In this document: positions 36,886-47,890 of the stretch, one piece after another | Layout of the letters: the number at the start of each line of letters is the position of its first letter | How positions within the stretch are numbered: the stretch's first letter is position 1 | Assembly (NCBI RefSeq): GCF_015706575.1 | Contig: NW_024037074.1 | Location: forward strand, 28,261,334 to 28,325,333 | Length of the DNA: 64,000 bases | Direction of reading: 5' to 3' | Source of the DNA: Patiria miniata | Taxonomy: Eukaryota > Echinodermata > Asteroidea > Valvatida > Asterinidae | Program-made: the position numbers and the translations under genes | Notes under the pieces: model-generated | The model's input: only the letters and a program-made list of their open reading frames with translations | Databases searched by the model: none | What the model was told of the DNA's origin: nothing

Positions 36886-36916
36886 GGCTCTTTTCAGAGC
36901 CACCACATCTTCCAAA
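36886..36916 (+). promoter_or_regulatory. Histone-type mRNA 3' stem-loop
   Basis: GGCTCT-TTTC-AGAGCC (36886-36901) is a perfect 6-bp stem with a 4-nt loop in the exact form used by metazoan replication-dependent histone mRNAs. It is followed by ACCACA and a purine-rich CCAAAAGAGA that resembles the histone downstream element bound by U7 snRNP. An AATAAA lies just upstream (36873-36878). It sits 30 bases after the stop of the frame ending at 36856 and about 80 bases before the reverse transcriptase frame. Confidence 0.75.
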
Positions 36917-36983
36917 AGAGATTGATCAATGTGTTTACTCTTTATTTATTATAATAATTAACAATTATTATTTTTAAATAACC

Positions 36984-38430
36984 ATGACTAGGAGAAACAT
37001 TAGTACATTCCACAAAAAAGGAAAACTAAAGCATAAAGCCAAACGATTTGCCCATTCATGTTCAAATCTCCAACAGCTGTCCCAAGCAAACCAACGGAAA
37101 CAATTAGCTAACCAAAATGAACAATTCATAACCAACCTCTCAAAGCTATCACTCTCCCCTACCGAGAAAATATCTTTAGGCAAAGGTTTAAACTTTGTTC
37201 CCACCCCGGCTAAACCAACCCGTCTCTCACTTATCCAAGATATAAACAAATATCAAAGACGAATGAGAATTGCATTATTTGGAAGCTATCAAGATGGAAC
37301 TCGCCCATGTCAGACTGAGAAAACCTCAGACAAACATGTCCCAAGCTGAATTATCAGCAATACGCAAACTCAAAAACAACCAATCTGTTGTCATCAAGCC
37401 TTACGACAAAGGCCGAGGCATTTGCATCATGAACCGTGAGGACTACCTAAACGTTGGTTTCAAACACCTCAGCTCCCACCACTATGAAAAAGTGGACAGG
37501 GATTTGACTCACGAAACCGCACTCAAGGTACACAGCGCCCTCACCGACATGATAAGAAACAAACACATCGACAAACATACCTTTGCCTATCTTGACCCAC
37601 TTGAACAACCCACGGACTGCCCTACCATGTATTTTCTTCCGAAAATACACAAGACTCCCCCGACGGGTGAGCCTTTTGTCGGTAGACCCATCATCAGCGG
37701 TTGCACGAGTCCAACAGCCAAGATATCTGAGTATGTGGATTCCTTTCTCCTTCCAATAGTATCCGCCCAACGCACTTATGTCCGTGACACCACAGACATT
37801 TTGCGGAAACTTGAAAAGGAAACCTTCAAACAAAACTCACTCCTTGCAAGCATCGATGTAGTTTCCATGTATACCCAACAGTCACCAGGCAGAAGCCATT
37901 GAATCAGTATGCAAAGCCTACGAAAAAAAACAACCACAACTACGCGTTTTATCAAAGGAGAAATCCTACGATATGCCAGAAACACAAACAATGAGGACGA
38001 CTTCTTACAAAAAGTACAAAGTTTCGAAGAAAAACTACTGAAGAGAGGCTACAATCAAGCCGATATTCACAAGTGCAAGCAATCCATCGATTTCTCACAA
38101 AGGAAATCTATGATTCACACAGAACAAGTGAAAACCCAAAAAGAACTTCCCCTCATCTTCACCACGACTTACAACCCCCATGTAAAACACATGGACATCA
38201 AGCGTGCTCTCTCCAGACACTGGCATCTTATCTCAAGCAACCCAACTTTGAAGGAAGTTTTCCCGAAACCTCCTCTAGTTGCCTGTAAGATAGCTGAGAA
38301 CATCATGAAGAGACTTGTCAGAGCCAAACTCAGCCATACGGAAGACAACCAATCCTCCACAACTGAGAACGAAGATAACACACTTGATATCCTAATTTCA
38401 CTATTGGATGAACAAATCCCATCCGAATGA
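36984..38430 (+). pseudogene. Penelope-like reverse transcriptase, right copy (broken, internally shortened)
   Basis: Begins with the basic N-terminal region typical of Penelope-like proteins (TRRNISTFHKKGKLKHKAKR) and NLSKLSLSPTEK..LGKGLNFVPTP, which the left copy lacks. Fingers (KPYDKGRG), LPKIHK and SIDVVSMYT follow. A central segment holding motifs B and C is absent compared with the left copy, and the thumb (FIKGEILRYARNTN) to C-terminus resumes after it. Not functional. It shares its C-terminus and 3' UTR with the left copy. Confidence 0.83.
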
Positions 38431-38529
38431 AGTTGTAATCACAAATACCGGATAACTTAGACGCAATCGTTTCCGCAAAGTGAGCTCCATTCAACTCACT
38501 AACCCATACCTACAGATTCTCTGAATCTA

Positions 38530-38570
38530 GCGGCTGATGAGTCCCCGAAGGGACGAAAATGCATTCCCGC
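38530..38570 (+). ncRNA. Hammerhead ribozyme, right arm
   Basis: GCGG (38530-38533), CTGATGA (38534-38540), stem II GTCCC-CGAA-GGGAC (38541-38554), GAAA (38555-38558), a short AT/TGCA/T stem III, then a TC cleavage site after 38566 and CCGC closing stem I (38567-38570). All core positions are conserved. It lies about 100 bases after the reverse transcriptase frame. Confidence 0.9.
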
Positions 38571-38841
38571 AATTGCCCTCAGGTAAAACCTAACCCACCC
38601 CACTGCCTGGGTAAACTTGGCTACGGTCAAAACTTCCATTGATTTCTCACTCTTATTTCTACCCAAATTTTAAGACCCCTTCATGTGTCTTAATTGAAGA
38701 AATGAACCACAAAATATCACACCATCGAATAACTCAAAGTGTTGTTCTTACGCACATTCTTTATTCACAAGCCAATCTATAGGAGAGGCGTCTCTGAATG
38801 GGATAGAGCCATCATTTCTCTTAACAAAACAAGGGTTTCAA

Positions 38842-41800
38842 ATTTTGCCACAGTGAACCAAGAACTCTCAACTTTTGTTAAACACTTTATTTTGTATCCC
38901 ATGTTATACATGTATAATTGAGTTTTGTTTCATGTTAAAAGTTGAGTTTTAGAGCTTTCACTATGATGAAATTGTTTACGATTTAATGTAATTTGAGTTG
39001 ATAATGTGTCACTATATCAGCAGATTACGCAATTATGATTCTATAGTATATATTTGATTCTAAGCAACATTTTTTTCCAAGTATACATTTGAGGATGTGC
39101 TCTGTTTAACAGCTTAACTAATTAAAGCACAGAAATTAATTATATAACATGTAATCAGTATCGAATATTAATACTCAAAAACTGTATTTTGAACATTACT
39201 TCAATTAAACATTTTGCTTTTAACAATGTGGAAAAACTTGTCCCACTCGAAATACATTCCATCGAATTCATCTCAGGAAAGTAAAATACCAGAGAAATTT
39301 TGACCGTTTACTGAAAACAGTCAATAAAATCGTTTGTCGTTGAAATGAAACGAGCAAATCCCAGTCTGACTTTAACGAACAAAATAATTTCTTATTAAGT
39401 ACTTAAATCTGTGATTATAGATAACAATTTTAATCTCTTTTGATATTACAAATTATTGCAAACAGATTCAGTTAATTACCTGTATTTTTGTCAATTTTGG
39501 TTTGTTTTGACCACTAGATTTGGGGATCGGTGTAAATGAAGGGCCGGGTTAACATTGGTTGAGGATGGATGGGGTGGAGGATGAATGATTAGTGGTGTCG
39601 AGGGGGTTAGGGATTGAAGATGAGGGGCGGGGAGCAAAATATGATGCCGATTGTTACTTCATCAAGAACAACGAATGGCACTAAGACAATGGTGTAGTCT
39701 ACTTATCCCATTTACCCCACGGATTCTTAAAATGCTAAAACATGTAGACAGAACAAAATGAGAAATGAAAAATGCTGGATGTCAGGCCTGTGTATCTTTC
39801 GTTTTCACGCAAGTCATAAAATAAAATTGGGGATTTGAAGAGATAAGGCAATGAACCCTTTGGCCTTCCAATTCTGAGCATTTTGGATGCAATCGGGCTC
39901 GAAAGTGGCGCTATTGTGTCATGTTGTGGAGGGATCGTTTTTGAAGATGGCTACTGTTCCACTTTGGGAAAAAATAGGGGTCGCCTTCTTTGGGTGAGAA
40001 TATCTCGGAAAGTCAATGGTAAAAAAAAATGAAAATAAAATAAAAGATGATACGTTGATTATCTTTTGTTTCTGTACAGCTATACCCCTGAGAGTTCTGA
40101 GTATTTTTACAAGAATTTTGAAGTATGGGCATTTAGCACTTGTGTCTATGGGAATTTTAATACAGGGCTGTTTAGGGTCCTAAACTCACGCTAGCCCGGA
40201 TAAGAGACACCCTGGCGCGGCGGAGACACGCCCAATGCAGTGTCATTTATTAATCCTCGGAAGGATTTGTTTTCTTTCTCAAAACAAACAAACAAACAAA
40301 CAAACACAGAAATGAGTTTAAATTGCACCATAGTGGACCAATGACTCTTAAATGTAATTATTGTTTTCTACAAATTATTTTCATCGGATTTTTAACGTGT
40401 TAAAAGTTTGGTCTTAGAGTTTAATTCTGATGAAATGATTGTTTACGATTTAATGAAATTTTAATTGTTAATGTGATACTATCAGAGCATTGTTAAAATG
40501 TAGTTATAATTCTATTGCAAATGATTATTTTATTGAACAAAACGTGTAGTTTATTTTCAAGTGCATTTACATTTCATAATATCTCTTTGTTTAATCGCCT
40601 AACTAATTTAGTAATATCATGTGATAAGATATAGAATATAAATTCTAAAAAAACCAAGGTTTTGAAAACACTAGTTTTTGATAATGTGGGACATACATGC
40701 CCCTTGTAATACACTCTGGAAGAATGAAATCGAATTCTCCAGAAAGTAGAATTGCAAAGACATTTTGAATATTTAGTTTAAAAAAATCATTTTGTCGTCG
40801 AAATGAAAGAGCAAATACCAATCTGACTCTTGTGAACAAATGTCCTATTAAGTACTAAAATCAGTGATTATTATTAACAATTCTAGTCAATTTGATATTG
40901 GAAATGTTTGCACTAATTCAGTGAGTTACTTTGTATTTTTGTAAAGTTATTTTGCTGTTTTGTCGTCTTGAATTTGGGGTTCGTGTTCAAGGCCCGGTAC
41001 AGATGTGTGTCGAGGGTGTTAGGGGTTGAAAACGGGAGGGGCAACAAAACTGATACCAATAGTTATTTATCTTTCAATAATTGAACAAGACAGTTAATAT
41101 TACTAAGACGATGGTGTAGTCCACTCGTTTCATTTCCCCCACGGATTCTTGAAATATAATAATTAATCATTTGGGGGCTAATGATCCTTACTCGCAGCTC
41201 GGATGCTGAATTGCGAAGGGCGCGGCTACAACGTGGTCTGGCCGCTGGCACGTAAAGGCGCCTATGGGCTGCCGGCCACATTGACCCATTTTGACCACGG
41301 AGAACAGCCTGAGATCGAAAGTGTTTGATTTTGCCGGATGGAGGAAAACCGGAGGGCATGGAGAAAAACCCTCGTGGCACAGGAGAGAACCAACGCACAA
41401 CTCTACTCACACGTGATCCGCGGCCAGGATTCGAACCGTTGTCACCCTGGTGAGAGGCGAGCGCTTTATGCACAAGCCACCAGCGCCACCCAAAATGCTA
41501 GTATAATGTAGTCAGGAAAAATAATGAGGGAAAAATGAAACGCATCCCCACGCCTATCGATTCTGTAAACGCTAGCTTGCTGGGTATCAGGCCCTTTACC
41601 TGCACCCCTTCCCCTCTACTCACCGCCTAACATAACTGGAAGGTCATGGACAATTTGGTTCTGTATCCGCCGTGAAGGGGCAGGGTGTTTAGGCCGTTTG
41701 GGTCTGAAGGTTGTAAAACATTAATTAGGTGGTTGCGTCATGCAGATTGATGGTAGATGGGTGAGATGGGGGGGGGGGTGGTGGCAAAGCCTTGGTGAGA

Positions 41801-42869
41801 GAGGCTTGATAGGGTGAAAGTTGAACCCACAAGAAGTCAGCTTACGGGCAGGTATGTTAGGGGCAGGGTCGTTGCCAAGTGTAGCTGTGAGGTCTGAGTA
41901 CCCGATTTAGTAAAAAAAAAAAATGGTCTGCGCATTAAACAGGCGGCCAGCTCCTCATGCCAGACGGCGTAGTACGGACGTTTTGTCCTCTTTGCCCCTG
42001 GTTATAGCTGTCCCAACAATCCCCCCCCGTGATTTTCAAATATCCGATGGCAGATTTATTTCAGTAAAATATGATTGCTGGACGTTCGCATCGTCGTCAA
42101 AATCATGGTCCCGGCCGGATGATGAGAAACGATACCTCACTTCAAACTCAGTGGCGTAACCAGGGAAGCTAGGGAGGGCGTTCCTCACCACTCAGCCTGC
42201 CTGGGATTCGAGGGGAAGCGCTTAACTCTTTGAATTGCTTCCTCCAGAAAATGAGGAGTCTTAATTAAGGTCCCTTTAATGAATCACGCCAATGAGTAAT
42301 ACTTCGCAGCGTATTATCTCTCGAAAATACTAGGATTAAAAACGACAAACCCTTGATAGGTATAAGAATAGGTACTCTTTGGAATTGTGGGCAGTATTGT
42401 TCCGCTAGAAATCAGGTACACTCAGGGGCACACTTAGTGATTATTTTGGACTTTCGGTAGAATATGGGCCATCGTCTTTTCAAATTTGCTGAGTAGGTAT
42501 TCTTATAGGCCGGCCTATTTTAGCGGGTAAAACTGTTAGTTGTCATCAGCAGAAAATTGATGAGTGAATTACTAAAAACATTGGCACTCGATAGGTAATA
42601 CCCAACGAAAAACAAATGTCACTACACGACTGTTAATGCTGTAAAAATAGATTTACTCTTCCTCTTCATGTCGACGAAACTATTAATAGAAAGGGAAACA
42701 ACAGTACTCTAGAATTAAATATGAGCGTATGAGGAAATCGTACAGCTTTCACCCTTCTCCGCCTCAGCATTTTGGTTCGGGATCCGCCGTTGGCTGCCCA
42801 GGGTGGTTAGGAGGGGGAAGGGATGGTGAGGGCAGGGGTTCAATATGGGGATTCGTGCTTGGCTTGGAG
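38842..42869. other. Spacer of unit C after the Penelope-like element
   Basis: Continues the unit spacer interrupted at 34225. A stretch present in units A and B between the counterparts of 39800 and 39830 is deleted, and another near 40170. No gene is supported. Confidence 0.5.
41160..41492 (-). mobile_element. tRNA-derived SINE, shared copy (unit C)
   Basis: Minus-strand copy of the 10790-11122 SINE with B box GGTTCGAATCC (41427-41437). The complete body and AT-rich tail are present. Confidence 0.62.
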
Positions 42870-43648
42870 ATCAGGCTATTAAAGGCTAATGTTTCGTAAG
42901 GAAAGAAGTTTGTTGCACATGGTTGTATCAAAGCAGTTGGGTAAGTTTGGGATTAGGTTTGATTAGGCGAGGGTCAAAATCGGAGTTGGCATAATTATGT
43001 GTTTGGTTTTAGGTATAGGTTGGGCTCAATACGCGGAGGTGAGAAGGCCTCAATGAGCGAGGAGGGGGGTCTGCAGGTGCAAGGTCGATTGCATGCCGAG
43101 AAGTTGGCCGGGCCGAGCGCACGTTTGAATAGTGGATGGGATAGATGAATGGTTATAGTTAAGTTGCCTTTGAGAACGGCTGCAATCTGCAAACTAAGTA
43201 TACTTCATCGTAAGAGGGCGGCAACTGTACATGCTTCTGAACAATTACTACGCTTTCGTTTTTCATCAAAAATGTAGACTGCATAACCTGACTACAAAAT
43301 ACTAGCCACCAAATGCGTGGCTCCATTAAATAACGCGAAGCGCAAAACCAACACTGATTGAATCACGTATGGCCGGTGTACGTCATTATTCTATCCACCA
43401 ATCAGAGTTAGTCACCCAACAAGTCGGTGACCACAAGTGAGTGGTCTGTGATTGACAGGTGCCAATCACATTCCACGAGTTTGATTGTGTCACCGACATC
43501 CATACAATCATTCCACCAATTAGATGCGTCTATTTGAGTGTCGGTGATACAAGCTTCGGGTTTAACGTGTGGCACTGTAACATTAACATCATTTCCCTCT
43601 CATCAATATGAAGCGAGTCGGTGATATGTGATTGACAGCGCGCAGGGA

Positions 43649-43814
43649 CCAATCACAAACCGGGCTTGCAAGTTCCTCAGTCACTGCTCGGGAAATCGAC
43701 GTCAATATTTAAGTCACAAGCTGCCGGCTCACTCCTCACAACGACCGCAGCTCATGTCCACGTCCAGACGACAACCCGAGAGAACTGTTTGCAAGATCGA
43801 ACAAGAATTGCACG
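43649..43814 (+). promoter_or_regulatory. Promoter and non-coding exon 1 of C1q gene 4
   Basis: CCAAT at 43649-43653, TATTTAA at 43706-43712, exon end at 43814 before GTGAGT. The upstream ORF starts at ATG 43754. With the unit D exon 2 it does not stop inside that exon and instead overlaps the main start codon. Confidence 0.67.
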
Positions 43815-46800
43815 GTGAGTCTTTGAAACAATCTTTGACGACAATTCTGCTGACTTTGGAATTGATCTTTTGTGATATATGACATTGACACATATTTGCT
43901 TATAGCCAAAACGGCGAGATATAAATATTTCCGACCATGATGATTCCTTTTCCATACGGTAACTCGATGACCTATCAATAGATGCTTAAATAATCATCAG
44001 ATATTATAATGTATATAATATAAGCTGAATTAGCTCTTAGTCCAAACAGTTGATGCAGATTCATACCAACATTTTGTGAAGCCAAAGTTTCAGGTAACAA
44101 ATGTTAAGAGCAAATAATCAGGGTTTTCATTTTATTTGTTCTGAATAAGGAATTCCTGTATGATAATATTATCGCTGTTACTTCCATGGTGCACTCTCAA
44201 CAAACAATTGTCCAAAATTCTGACTGATTTCTCTAGCTCTTGAAAATTCACTTGAATTGTTGTCACTACCGATAACACACTATAAATCTATGCAAGTTTT
44301 ATAGTTTTTATTGCCATTCAGGTTCGCCAGATTTCTAGTCATACCTGGCTAAAGGTTTTCAAGAGCGTATTACATGAAATTGCATATTGTTCACGCACTT
44401 ACACAATATTTCACATGATAAATTAAAACTTTTTTAATTAAAAGAAAGAAATATTGCGAGAGCTCAACACTTGACCCATAATATCGGTATGACCATTCAC
44501 CCCCTTTATTTTCTTGCTAGTTTTCCCTGTTTATTGTATCAAACATAAAATCCCGATGCGATGCGCTCACCTTTTTTCCGGTAATCACTCTAACTAATTG
44601 AGGATTAAAGGTTATGCGGAAGTTGGCAACGGAAGAACGTATACAGGAAATCGGGACATCTCAAACATCCTGTCCTATGTTGTGTAATTGAAAACTGGGA
44701 TAATCTCAATACCTTTTGGTCTTTGTTTTTAAACTGTGTCATTTCACTAGTTCACAGTGCGCCATTCCGGTTTGATCACTACATGTATACACGTGTAGGC
44801 CTAAGCGTTACTTTTAAGCATTGCGTGATAAAAGTGACACTGGTCAGAATAGACTAGAGGGCGCACATACGAACGGACCGGATCATGATCACACTTTATT
44901 CAAGCTCAAATTGCTTTATCTAGCTGGATTCATTTCTAGGAATCATGTTTGTACAAATTATTCGGGCCGTCTGTTCTGCTGTCAGACTTCAACGTTTGAA
45001 GCACCAGCTTTCAGATGAATTCAGCCATGTTTGCATGCAGGGTTCCACTGAGAATGTCACGTAGATTCTGTTAAATATCTTTTTTGAAAAAAGCTGTATT
45101 TTCAGTGTTTAAAATTTGCAATAATAGTACAGATTTTCCAAGACACTTTCATGTTTGACAAACAGATGGTGGCTGATGCTAATAGCCAAACCGCGGTGCG
45201 CTGATTTCCCACCGCCGGGGAAATAATTCTTTGTGTAACGACTGTAACTTAACTGCGGTGGTCCACCTGTAATATTTCCGCCACTATACTTCACTGGTAT
45301 GAGATCGGTTTTCCATATCAATGCAGAAAATAACCCAATAACTCATTTTTTTAAAAGCCAGCAATCTGCTCATATGTTGATGATTTTTTTCGTGATAAAA
45401 TTCAAGAACATTACATCAAGTGAGTAGTTTTTATATTGTAAATTTTCTCTCAATTTAGCGTGACAACAGGATAGTATTTTGGCGGAAGATTATGTTTGTT
45501 TATGCACCGATAACGTTTCGGTCACCATTATCAACAGAAAACGTCATTCGATTCAAAACAAAGGTGCGAAGTTGATATTTAAAGAAGTGAGGGATCCCCT
45601 CCTGTCGTTCTCAGACATGCAATTTCGTATATGAAGCCAATCAATTTAGATTTTGCATCTTTCTTTTTAGAAAGGCAGATTACTCGACATATCGTGACCG
45701 GGTTCTCCAGGAAAAAAATAGTTTCATTTTTGTGTATGTCTACATACAATTTACAAACTAAAAAGATACAGACACCAAAGATTGAAGACTGCATTAACCC
45801 TAAAGGGGCCGGGAGCGGAATCCACCCCCCCCCCCTCAACATTTTCCGCGATAGCCTCAAAAAAAAAAAGAATTTCGCGACCCGAGCTGTTATGACGTTT
45901 TAGCCTCGAGCTTTGCGCATCTTTTGATACCAAAAACAAAAAAAATCGGACCACGGGTTGCCGCGTAGCTACGCGCCGTGAAAACTGAATTTTCACATAT
46001 GGGTCATTCCATGTCAGACCAATTGCACTTTTTTACCTCATGTCTTCCGATTTTGATAAAAATTGCTGTGCTTGTAGGTACTGATGAGCAATGAATGCAC
46101 CACAATTTTTAGCCCGATCCGACCTACCATGTGGTCAGGGCAGAAACAACAAAAAATGGTCATTTTTAGAGTAAAATACCAACCTTTTGGTAGAAATATG
46201 TCAAAACCATGTTAATTTTCATCGAATATATGCGAATTTAGTATCAAAATAATAAGAATTGCATGCTCAAAGCAACTCTTTTGTCAAAATTAAATTTTGT
46301 GAAAAGGAGGTCACGTGACCTTTAATAAGTTATCGTGACCTCTGACCCAATTTATGTATTAATGTATCATTCCGAAAATCAATGAAATGAAAATGACTTG
46401 ATAGAGCATGTCTTCCTCTATCAGAATCTGCTAAAAATCAATTGGGGTCTTCAAAATTTACAACTTTATTACTATTTTTGTCAGTTGGTAGGTTACAAAT
46501 TAGTCAATTTATAGACTTAACTTTACAAATCCACCCACACAACTATATTATTCTGTTTCTAAAGCTACTTAAATTAATCTTGGTTTGGGAATGTCTCATG
46601 TTTAGGGCTGATGAGGTATAACCAGACTCATAATATAAATTATCAGCAGTGGCGTACCCAGGATTTTGCTTTTTGTGGAGGGGGGGGGGGGGGCTCATAT
46701 ATTTTTTTTGTAAAATTTCTGTAGGAGATTGAAAAAAAAATCAAACATACAAATTGACAACCTTGGAGGGGGTATGTTCAAGCCCCTTGAGCCCCCCCCC

Positions 46801-47094
46801 CCGCCACTGATAATTAGTTATCCCACGAGCGCGCTTGGAATATTGGAATATGAAACAATGCAATGCTGCTGTGACCCATATGCCACCCGACGCACTACAT
46901 TATTTCGTGTTCCACGAGCCATATAACGCATTTATCTTCAAGCAAACTTGACGTCGGATGTGTACATGTACATTGCACGTGGTGAGGGATGTAGGTGAAT
47001 AGTGTATCGGACCGTTCAGCAGCAAATAAAAAAGAACACAATACATACATGTACATGTACATTCGAAAGCTACGAAAGCCCATTAGCGCCACTG

Positions 47095-47345
47095 CAAGTA
47101 TATATGTTGCGGATTATTTAATTCGTTATTACGGATTATTAATTCGTTATTACGGATTACTAATTCGTTATAACTGATTATTAATTCGTTATTACGGATT
47201 ATTTAATTCGTTATTACGGATTATTAATTCGTTATTACGGATTATTAATTCGTTATTACGGATTATTAATTCGTAATAACGGATTATTAATTCGTTATTA
47301 CGGATTATTTAATTCGTTATTACGGATTATTAATTCGTTATTACG
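47095..47345 (+). repeat. Minisatellite TTATTACGGATTATTAATTCG, left arm
   Basis: About twelve 21-22-bp units with small variants, starting after CCCATTAGCGCCACTGCAAG. It is the inverted partner of 47640-47890, and a related stand-alone array is at 57665-58060. Confidence 0.9.
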
Positions 47346-47639
47346 AATTACTCATACGTTCTGAGTCATTACTCGGCAAGTATGGCACAGGAGTGCAAAC
47401 GTTGTATGCAAAGATAGCGCCGCCTAGCGGCGTTATATACATAGGCCCCTGGTCACGTGCTCTCCACGTGTGAGAACATCAGACTTAATTCGTAATACAG
47501 GGGTGTGAGTGACCACTGATAAAAAAAGCTGAATTTTGGAGATCTCCTATACTTTTGTACACACCAAGTGAGGGAAAAAGCCCGAAAAAAAGCTGAAATC
47601 CAAAACCAAAAAAGCTGAAATCAGCTTTAAAGCTGAGAT

Positions 47640-47890
47640 TTCACAATAACAATTAATAATCCGTAATAATGAATTAAATAATCCGTAATAACGAATTAAT
47701 AATCCGTAATAACGAATTAAATAATCCGTAATAACGAATTAATAATCCGTAATAGCGAATTAAATAATCTGTAATAACGAATTAATAATCCGTAATAACG
47801 AATTAATAATCCGTTATAACGAATTAATAATCCGTAATAACGAATTAGTAATCCGTAATAACGAATTAATAATCCGTAATCCGTAATCCG
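47640..47890 (-). repeat. Minisatellite, right arm (inverted)
   Basis: Tandem CGAATTAATAATCCGTAATAA units, the reverse complement of the left arm, ending in GCTAATGGGCTTTCGTAG, which mirrors the left flank CTACGAAAGCCCATTAGC. Confidence 0.9.

Larger units (their letters stand above)
34226..38825. mobile_element. Penelope-like retroelement, two copies head-to-head
   Basis: 4.6-kb insertion in unit C flanked by a roughly 15-bp direct repeat (AAACAAGRGTTTCAA, 34211-34225 and about 38827-38841) that is single in the sister units. The left arm (34226 to about 36338, minus strand) is a 5'-shortened copy. The right arm (about 36339-38825, plus strand) has the full 5' end but lacks a central part of the reverse transcriptase. 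The arms are near-identical inverted repeats around a unique centre. Each has a hammerhead ribozyme after its reverse transcriptase frame. Both copies are broken. The single outer target duplication shows that the pair arrived in one event. Confidence 0.85.
24606..42869. repeat. Tandem segmental duplication, unit C
   Basis: Third copy, about 18 kb because of insertions: a 944-bp TIR element (24716-25659), a PIF-like MITE (26738-27061), a Helentron-like element (30719-32552) and a Penelope-like element (34226-38825). Without them it is close to the 12-kb unit length. The block 28484-29414 also contains an extra diverged copy of intron sequence. Confidence 0.85.

Noticed and set aside
34226-38825. 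LINE or group II-type origin of the reverse transcriptase
   Set aside because: The LPKIHK, GCAMGS and GEILR motifs, the hammerheads and the inverted partial-copy layout are those of Penelope-like elements.
47095-47890. CRISPR-like regularly spaced repeats
   Set aside because: Units are directly tandem with no unique spacers, in a eukaryotic locus, and lie inside a transposon.
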